DNA of 64,000 nt from Bifidobacterium boum (GTDB lineage: Bacteria; Actinomycetota; Actinomycetes; Actinomycetales; Bifidobacteriaceae), in assembly GCF_000741535.1 (NCBI RefSeq), contig NZ_JGYQ01000007.1, positions 1 to 64,000 on the forward strand. Reading direction: 5' to 3'. The position numbers were made by a program, and so were the translations under genes. The notes beneath the pieces were generated by a model. The model was not told where the DNA came from, did not search any database, and saw nothing but the letters and a program-made list of their open reading frames with translations. This document shows positions 58,443 through 64,000 of this stretch, in pieces. Every line of letters begins with the position of its first letter. Position 1 is the first letter of the stretch.

Positions 58443-61358
58443 TCAGTGGGCGGCCAGCTGCCAGTCGGAACCGATGCCGACTGATACGTCAAGTGGAACC
58501 GCCAGATTCACGGCATGCTCCATCGCATCGCGGACGAGAGCGGAAACCTGCTCCTCCTCGCCGGGCGCGATTTCCACAACCAATTCATCGTGGATTTGCA
58601 GGATGATCCGGCTCGCCACCCCGGCGTCACGCAACGCCTGATCGGCCCGAACCATGGCGATTTTCATGATATCGGCGGCGGAACCTTGGATCGGCGCGTT
58701 CAGCGCCGCACGCTCCGCAGCCTCACGCGCCTGCCGTTTGGCGGAATGCAAGGCCGGGAAGTAGCGTCGCCGACCGAACACCGTTTCGGTGTACCCGTCG
58801 CGCTTGGCGTTGGCGACCAAGGATTCGAGATAATCATGGACTTTACCGAATGTCGCGAAATACTTTTCCTTAAGCACGTCGGCTTCCGCCGGGCTGATAT
58901 GCAGCTGTTGGGCGAGCCCGTACGTGCTCAACCCGTATGCCAGGCCGTAACTCATCGCCTTGACGTGGCTGCGCTGATCCGGGGTGATTGCACTGACCGG
59001 AACCTGATACACCAGACTCGCCACATACTTATGGAAGTCCGCGCCCGAGCGGAACGCTTCAATCAGCGCCTCATCGCCTGACAGGTCAGCCATGATGCGC
59101 AGCTCGACCTGGGAATAATCGCAGCTGAGCAGCGACGCATACCCGGGGCCGGGAACGAAGGCGGAACGTATTTCACGTCCGGCGGCATTCCGGTTGGGAA
59201 TGTTCTGCAGGTTCGGGTCGACGGAACTCAACCGTCCGGTTGCGGCGACCGTCTGTTCGAACGTCGTGTGGATACGACTGTCATGCGGATTGGTCGCATC
59301 GATCAGTGTCTGGACGATCTGCTTGAGCTTATTGGTCTCACGATGGCGCAGCAACGCCCCAAGGAAATCATTCGCCCGCTCATTGCCGTTCGCTGAACGC
59401 GCGTACAAGGCGGTCAGCGTCGACGCGTCAGTGGTGTATTGCCCGGATTTTGTTTTGCGCAACGGTTTGAGACCGAGATCTTCAAACAGAATCGAACGCA
59501 ATTGTTTCGGGCTTTGCAGATTGACTTGACGGCCTGCCGCGTTCCACGCGATTTCCTGGGCTTGACGGGCGTCAGCGGCAAACTGGTCATGCAAGGCAGC
59601 CAGTCGTGACTGGTCGACGCAAGCCCCGGTATCCTCCATACGGAACAGCACTTCAGAGACGGGAAGTTCCAAGGATTTGAGCAAACCGTACTGCTGGCGC
59701 TCATCCAACGTTGAGGACAGTCTCACCGCCAATTCCCGGATGGTCGCCAGACGTGTCGCGATAATCGCGTCATCATGCGCCGTCTCGTCATCATCCTCGT
59801 CACCGAGGTCCAATTGGCCTTGCGCAGGACGTTCCGGCGCGTCGATATGCACGTCGATGAAACGCTCGGCGGCCTGGTCCAAGGATTCGGGATGGAAATC
59901 GGGAAGCACCAAGTATCCGGCAAGCTTCGTGTCAAACGCGGGTCGACGCGCGATCAGGCCTGCGGCCTGCAACAGGTGCATGTGCTCCTTGTAGCCGTGG
60001 ACAATCATCGTGTCATGATGCTTATCGATGAACTGTTGCACCACCTGCAACACGTCGTCGTCAAGCGGGCACGCGAATGCCAGTGCGTCATCGTCGACAA
60101 GAAGCGCAATAGTCACGCAATTCGCGTTTCCCGGCTTGCCGCTTCCTTCCGCATACAGCACCCAGCCATGCTTGAGGGTCGCCGCACTCGTCGCATGCGG
60201 ATCGATGGCGGGAACGGGTTCGGATGCGGTATCGGCACCGTGCATCACGGCATCGGAATCCGGCTCGGGCGCGGTGACGGATGCGGCATGACGTTGCAGC
60301 CAAGACCTGACCTGCGTGACATTCTGCGCGTGGGTGAGCGTGACGGATTCGCCGGGCTGCGGACTCGGGTTCGCTTCGTCAGCGTTGGCTTGGGTTACGG
60401 GCGTAACCGATCCGGGAACCGACTTGCCACCGCTGAACGCCTTGATGACCTTGCTGCGGGTACGCACCCCGAACTCAAGCTTGGAGAACAGCGACGCCAC
60501 GCTCGTGGGGTCCATGGGGCCGAACTCGAAATCATTCATGCCGACGCCAAGGTCCACGTCTCGTACCAGCGCGTTGACCTTACGGTTGAGCTTGACCTGG
60601 TCGATATGCTCGCGCAGCGCCTCGCCCTTTTTCCCACCGATTTCGTCCGCATGTTCGATAATGCCGTCCAATGAACCGTACTGGTTGATCCATTTGGCCG
60701 CATACCCGTCGCCGACACCCGGGACGCCAGGAATGTTATCGGCGGTTTCGCCACGCAGCGCAGCGAGATCAGGATACTGCTGCGGGGTCACATGGTACTT
60801 GTCTTCAATCGCCTGCGGGGTCATGTGCTTGAGGTCTTTGAAATGGTGCCCCGGATACAGCACGGTGATGGCGTCATCCACCAGCTGGAACGCGTCTCGG
60901 TCACCTGACAGGACGAGCGTACGGTATCCTTCACGCTCCCCCATCGTCGCCAGCGTGCCGATGATATCGTCACCTTCATAGCCTTGCTTCTCAATATGCG
61001 CGACACCTAACGCGTCAAGCAGTTCTTGGATCAACGGCAGCTGGGTGAGCAAATCCTCGGGCGCTGCCTCACGCGTGCCTTTGTACTGGGGAAGCAGGTC
61101 GTTACGGAACGTGCCGCCTTTGACGTCGAATGCGACCGCAAGACGGTCAGGATGCTCCGCTTCAATGACTTGGGCGAGCATGGTGGCAAACCCCCACACC
61201 GCATTCGTCGCCTGTCCCGATGTTGTCGAGAAATTCTCGACCGGCAGGGCGAAATACGCGCGGAATGCCAAGGAATGCCCGTCAACGACAAGCAAGGTGC
61301 CGTGGAAATCCTTGTCCGCGGCACCTTCACGATTGCTCTGCTGTTCGATATCACTCAT
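58443..61358 (-). CDS. polA: DNA polymerase I
   Basis: 971 residues. 5' nuclease domain (about 25-320: LLVVDGHSLAFRAYFA, KQGYEGDDIIGTLA, LSGDRDAFQLVDD). The 3'-5' exonuclease-like domain (about 430-610) has no DxE motif where motif I should be (VLYAEGSG), so proofreading is probably lost, as in other actinobacterial Pol I. The polymerase domain holds motif A SCDYSQVELRIMA, the O-helix RSHVKAMSYGLAYG and motif C IHDELVVE. The ATG overlaps the end of the upstream response regulator gene by 8 bases, so the two are probably co-translated. Confidence 0.97.
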   Translation of the reverse strand: MSDIEQQSNREGAADKDFHGTLLVVDGHSLAFRAYFALPVENFSTTSGQATNAVWGFATMLAQVIEAEHPDRLAVAFDVKGGTFRNDLLPQYKGTREAAPEDLLTQLPLIQELLDALGVAHIEKQGYEGDDIIGTLATMGEREGYRTLVLSGDRDAFQLVDDAITVLYPGHHFKDLKHMTPQAIEDKYHVTPQQYPDLAALRGETADNIPGVPGVGDGYAAKWINQYGSLDGIIEHADEIGGKKGEALREHIDQVKLNRKVNALVRDVDLGVGMNDFEFGPMDPTSVASLFSKLEFGVRTRSKVIKAFSGGKSVPGSVTPVTQANADEANPSPQPGESVTLTHAQNVTQVRSWLQRHAASVTAPEPDSDAVMHGADTASEPVPAIDPHATSAATLKHGWVLYAEGSGKPGNANCVTIALLVDDDALAFACPLDDDVLQVVQQFIDKHHDTMIVHGYKEHMHLLQAAGLIARRPAFDTKLAGYLVLPDFHPESLDQAAERFIDVHIDAPERPAQGQLDLGDEDDDETAHDDAIIATRLATIRELAVRLSSTLDERQQYGLLKSLELPVSEVLFRMEDTGACVDQSRLAALHDQFAADARQAQEIAWNAAGRQVNLQSPKQLRSILFEDLGLKPLRKTKSGQYTTDASTLTALYARSANGNERANDFLGALLRHRETNKLKQIVQTLIDATNPHDSRIHTTFEQTVAATGRLSSVDPNLQNIPNRNAAGREIRSAFVPGPGYASLLSCDYSQVELRIMADLSGDEALIEAFRSGADFHKYVASLVYQVPVSAITPDQRSHVKAMSYGLAYGLSTYGLAQQLHISPAEADVLKEKYFATFGKVHDYLESLVANAKRDGYTETVFGRRRYFPALHSAKRQAREAAERAALNAPIQGSAADIMKIAMVRADQALRDAGVASRIILQIHDELVVEIAPGEEEQVSALVRDAMEHAVNLAVPLDVSVGIGSDWQLAAH

Positions 61359-62148
61359 CGGTGGCTTCCGGCTTCTGGTCACCATACTTGGCGATAATCG
61401 CCATGGCCAGACGCTTCTTCGGAATACGCTGATCCATCGAGGTCTTCTGAATCCAGCGGAATGCACCCTGCTCGGAGAAGTCGGCCTTGTCCATGAGCAG
61501 TCCCTTGGCGCGATCGACGAGCTTGCGCTCCTCAAGTGATTCCTGCGCCTTCTTGAGTTTCTCTTCAGCTTCACGCAGCTGGTCGCGAGTCTCATTCAGC
61601 TCGTTTTCGCTGCGCTCAACATTGTCGAGCAAATCGTTGATTTCCTGGAATCGGCCCATCGCCACTTCGAGAGCGGGCAGAAGCTTGGACTCCTCATACG
61701 GCTTGGTCACATACGCCATGGCGCCGGCACCGGTGGCCTGCTTGACCAAATCGGGCTGCGAGAATGCGGTGAGCATGACCACAGGGGCGATGTTCTCGTC
61801 GCAAATCACGCCGGCAGCGGTGATGCCATCCATGCGCGGCATCTTGACGTCCATGCACACCACATCGGGACGATACTTGCGGGTGAGTTCAACCGCTTCC
61901 TCACCGTTGGCGGCCTCGCCGACAACCTCGTACCCGTTGTCTTCCAGCATGGCTACCAGATCCATGCGGTTGACGGATTCGTCTTCGGCGACGACAACCG
62001 TGCGCTTGCGATGCTCATCAGGCTCGGAAACTGCCGTCTGTTCATCGACAGATGTCACCGATTCTCCGGCTGCGACGGCTTTCAGCTCGTCATCAGTGAG
62101 CACCGGCGTCGCCGGCTGTGCCTGTTCCGTCTCATTCTTCGCAGTCAT
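61351..62148 (-). CDS. Response regulator with ANTAR RNA-binding domain
   Basis: 265 residues. A polar N-terminal 48 residues precede the receiver domain (about 49-165) with the acidic pocket VVAEDESVNR, phospho-acceptor Asp in CMDVKMPRMDG, Thr in VMLTAF and Lys in VTKPY. A coiled coil (about 170-210) leads to the ANTAR domain (LVDRAKGLLMDKADFSEQGAFRWIQKTSMDQR). ANTAR regulators such as PdtaR bind nascent RNA and prevent termination. ATG 62148 has GGAAAGAGG upstream. No histidine kinase is adjacent. Co-transcribed with polA. Confidence 0.93.
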   Translation of the reverse strand: MTAKNETEQAQPATPVLTDDELKAVAAGESVTSVDEQTAVSEPDEHRKRTVVVAEDESVNRMDLVAMLEDNGYEVVGEAANGEEAVELTRKYRPDVVCMDVKMPRMDGITAAGVICDENIAPVVMLTAFSQPDLVKQATGAGAMAYVTKPYEESKLLPALEVAMGRFQEINDLLDNVERSENELNETRDQLREAEEKLKKAQESLEERKLVDRAKGLLMDKADFSEQGAFRWIQKTSMDQRIPKKRLAMAIIAKYGDQKPEATDE

Positions 62149-62596
62149 CTCTGCCTCTTTCCTAACTATCCGGCAGACACGCTGACACGCGCCGCACCGA
62201 AGCCGAGACCGATCCATGCCCTTCTCCGCGGCCCACACCGCAGGCACGATCTGCCGTCATTCTGTTAGCGATAATACCAGCAGTCCATGTCAAGGCAAGG
62301 GGTGTCGGCGCAAACAGGTTCACTGCGGTACGAGTGTCGGCGCAATGCCGTGTTGCGTGTGGGAGTTTATCGGGGATTTACGGTTTCTAGGGTGTTCTCC
62401 CGTCGGCGGTTTCAAGGGCGATTTTCACGAACCGCGGATTTCCAACGTTCCCGTGGGGACAATATCCGCGAGGACGCCGGATTCCCGTAAACTCCCACGC
62501 CGGATACAGGAGAACAGGCGCAAACCGGGAAACCCCGACAGTTCTCCCACATCACCCACACGCCACCGCCCGAATCCCGGCCTCCCCTGCCTCCAC
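62149..62596. other. Non-coding region with nested inverted repeats
   Basis: About 450 bases upstream of the response regulator. Arms at 62355-62377 and 62481-62500 (GCGTGTGGGAGTTTATC and its imperfect complement) enclose about 100 bases with an inner CGCGGAT/ATCCGCG pair (about 62430-62470). GTGTCGGCGCAA occurs twice near 62308 and 62333. It looks like a degenerate mobile or palindromic element. ORFs across it have no support. Confidence 0.5.
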
Positions 62597-62756
62597 CGAC
62601 ACTGGCGGTCACCTCAGCGTCGGCAAACGCTTTTAACGACGCTGACGGTTACCCCAGCATCAACAAACGCCCCTGCCGACACTGACAACTCCTCCAACGT
62701 CGGTAGACGTTTCCAACGACTCTGGCGGTTGACTCAGCGTCGGCAGACGGGCGTAT
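62597..62756. repeat. Four tandem 40-bp degenerate repeats
   Basis: Units begin CGAC at 62597, 62637, 62677 and 62717, an exact 40-bp period. The unit pattern is CGAC-R/T-CTG-x(8-10)-YCAGCGTCGGCARACG plus a short variable tail. Units can fold on themselves (CCGACRCTG with CAGCGTCGG). The same core makes the perfect hairpin at 13065-13124. Confidence 0.8.
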
Positions 62757-62880
62757 AAGGGGAACGAAGCTTGCCGCACCACGATTGTCCCTCTACGCCC
62801 GGCCCCACCACCGGACACACGTGTTGGCCTATAACCCGATAACCCTGTAATCCACGAGACACATCCTGCGGGAACAAGAA

Positions 62881-62902
62881 AACCCGTCGTTTCCGACGGG
62901 TT
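62881..62902 (-). terminator. Terminator of the minus-strand tRNA
   Basis: Perfect 9-bp stem AACCCGTCG/CGACGGGTT with a TTTC loop, 7 bases beyond the tRNA 3' end, followed on the minus strand by TTCTTGTT. Confidence 0.85.
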
Positions 62903-62909
62903 GTACCGG

Positions 62910-62983
62910 TGCCCCCGGTGGGACTCGAACCCACACTGCGCAGATTTTGAGGCTGCTTCCTCTACCAATTGGGATACAGGGGC
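62910..62983 (-). tRNA. tRNA with CAA anticodon (Leu by code, class I shape)
   Basis: 74 nt: acceptor GCCCCTG/CGGGGGC, D-arm around AATTGGTA, anticodon loop CTCAAAA (CAA), anticodon stem GCAGC/TCTGC with a C-U mismatch at the loop side, only 5 nt of variable region, T-arm GTGGG-TTCGAGT-CCCAC, discriminator A. By anticodon it should read UUG, but bacterial leucine tRNAs carry a long variable arm, which this lacks. The cloverleaf itself is secure. Confidence 0.85.
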
Positions 62984-63207
62984 TCCCGTGCACTGTTCAG
63001 CGCACGAGAAAATATACTACCACACAATGCAGACTTGTCCATACGACTATCGTTCTTCCCGCAATTCCAATACTTCACCGCGTGTTCAACGACACGACAC
63101 CGACATGCCCCAAGGATTCATGTCATCGTCAGCACCGCTTCAATCCGGGCGCATATAGTGCCTCATGTCCAAAACAGACAGCAAAGAATTCAGAAAGACT
63201 GATAGGT

Positions 63208-64000
63208 ATGTTTTCACTGCGTAAGGCGCTGACCCTCCCCATAGCCGCAATACTCACGTTGTCCATGACGGCGTGCGGCACATCCTCATCGTCCACGGCA
63301 TCGTCCGGCAAATCTGCACCAATCAATCAGCAGTCTGCCAAGGCGACTTCTCTCAAGGATTTCGGGACGCTGGACGATCTAGTCAAAGCCGCTGAAAAGG
63401 AAGGCGCGCTCAACGTCATCGCCCTGCCGCACGACTGGTCCGATTACGGTGAGGTCATCGCGACATTCAAGAAGAAGTATCCGAAAATCAAAGTCACCGA
63501 GCTCAACCCAAACGCATCATCCAAGGAGGAAATCGACGCCGGTAAAACCAACAAGGGCACCGACGCAGCCCCCGACGTCTATGATTTAGGCCTTGCCGTC
63601 GCCTCCACCAACACCGACCGGTTCGCCCCTTACAAAGTGCAGGCGTGGGATGACATCCCCGATTCCGTCAAAGACGCCGACGGCAAGTATGTCGCCGATT
63701 ACACCGGCATCATGTCCATCGGCTGGAACGCCGACAAATACGGTAATATCAGCTCGCTCAATGATCTGCTTGACTCCAAGTTCGCCGGAACCGTCGCCCT
63801 CAACGGTAAGCCAGCCGAAGCCGGTGCCGCATTCAACGGCTATCTCATGGCCAACCAACTGGCTGGCGGCACCATCAAGAACCTGCAACCCGGCCTTGAT
63901 TTCTTCAAGAAACTCAAGCAGGCCGGCAACCTCACCACCGTGGATGTCACCGACGGCACCATCGATTCCGGCCAGACCGGCGTCGTCTTCGACTGGACCT
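63208..64000 (+). CDS. ABC-transporter solute-binding lipoprotein (3' end outside window)
   Basis: 264 residues visible. Signal peptide MFSLRKALTLPIAAILTLS with lipobox MTAC (Cys about 22), a Ser/Thr-rich linker, then a periplasmic-binding-protein fold: LVKAAEKEGALNVIALPHDWSDYGEVIATFKKKYP, APDVYDLGLAVAST, and SLNDLLDSKFAGTVAL. This start is common in PotD/AfuA-like binding proteins for spermidine/putrescine or iron. Permease and ATPase genes would be expected just beyond the window. ATG 63208; the ribosome site is weak (GAAAG...TAGGT). Confidence 0.85.
   Translation, partial: MFSLRKALTLPIAAILTLSMTACGTSSSSTASSGKSAPINQQSAKATSLKDFGTLDDLVKAAEKEGALNVIALPHDWSDYGEVIATFKKKYPKIKVTELNPNASSKEEIDAGKTNKGTDAAPDVYDLGLAVASTNTDRFAPYKVQAWDDIPDSVKDADGKYVADYTGIMSIGWNADKYGNISSLNDLLDSKFAGTVALNGKPAEAGAAFNGYLMANQLAGGTIKNLQPGLDFFKKLKQAGNLTTVDVTDGTIDSGQTGVVFDWT

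Noticed and set aside
62597-62756. CRISPR array
   Set aside because: The repeats are contiguous 40-bp units that have diverged and have no spacers; no cas gene is nearby.

Overview
The window is high-GC actinobacterial DNA from a Bifidobacterium chromosome. The clearest marker is a full-length xylulose-5-P/fructose-6-P phosphoketolase (xfp) close to pta and ackA, which together form the acetate branch of the bifid shunt. Other host genes (guaA, aroA, glgX, polA, an ANTAR response regulator) fit this. The phosphoketolase looks like neither the B. longum nor the B. animalis form that I remember, so I do not name a species.

Host region 1 (1-14802) holds a truncated gene end, a Sel1-repeat protein, an amidase and guaA on the minus strand. 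Then come xfp, a membrane protein, pta and ackA on the plus strand, each with clear intrinsic terminators, and aroA on the minus strand.

A complete-looking 36.7-kb temperate siphovirus prophage (14843-51513) is integrated in the 3' half of tRNA-Pro(UGG), with 37-bp attL/attR copies that differ at one base. Its leftward lysogeny block carries integrase, an ImmA-type metallopeptidase, a DinD-like protein, a lipoprotein and an XRE repressor. A switch region with three operator-like 16-mers separates this block from the rightward early genes (small Cro-like and excisionase-like proteins, SSB, replication protein, ParB-like protein, HNH and DEDDh nucleases, many small ORFs). Two minus-strand genes sit inside the early region as moron candidates. 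The late genes run from HNH and terminase through portal, MuF, scaffold, capsid, connectors, tail tube, G/GT chaperone with a -1 slippery site, tape measure, tail and receptor-binding proteins to holin and GH25 endolysin. The phage carries tRNA-Asn(GUU), tRNA-Tyr(GUA) and a possible class II tRNA.

The three most notable prophage observations are these. (1) The MuF head protein carries a C-terminal PD-(D/E)xK, CdiA-CT-like toxin module with no adjacent immunity ORF, and a tRNA-Tyr gene sits in the position where immunity would be expected. (2) The receptor-binding protein ends in a DGR-type variable region and is followed by what looks like the last scrap of a DGR reverse transcriptase, suggesting a decayed diversity-generating retroelement. 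(3) The lysis/lysogeny control region can be read base by base.

Host region 2 (51514-64000) holds two membrane proteins, glgX, a Nudix hydrolase, a Nif3-family protein, polA overlapping a response regulator, a non-coding block with four exact-period 40-bp tandem repeats, a structurally unusual tRNA with a CAA anticodon, and the start of an ABC-transporter solute-binding lipoprotein.
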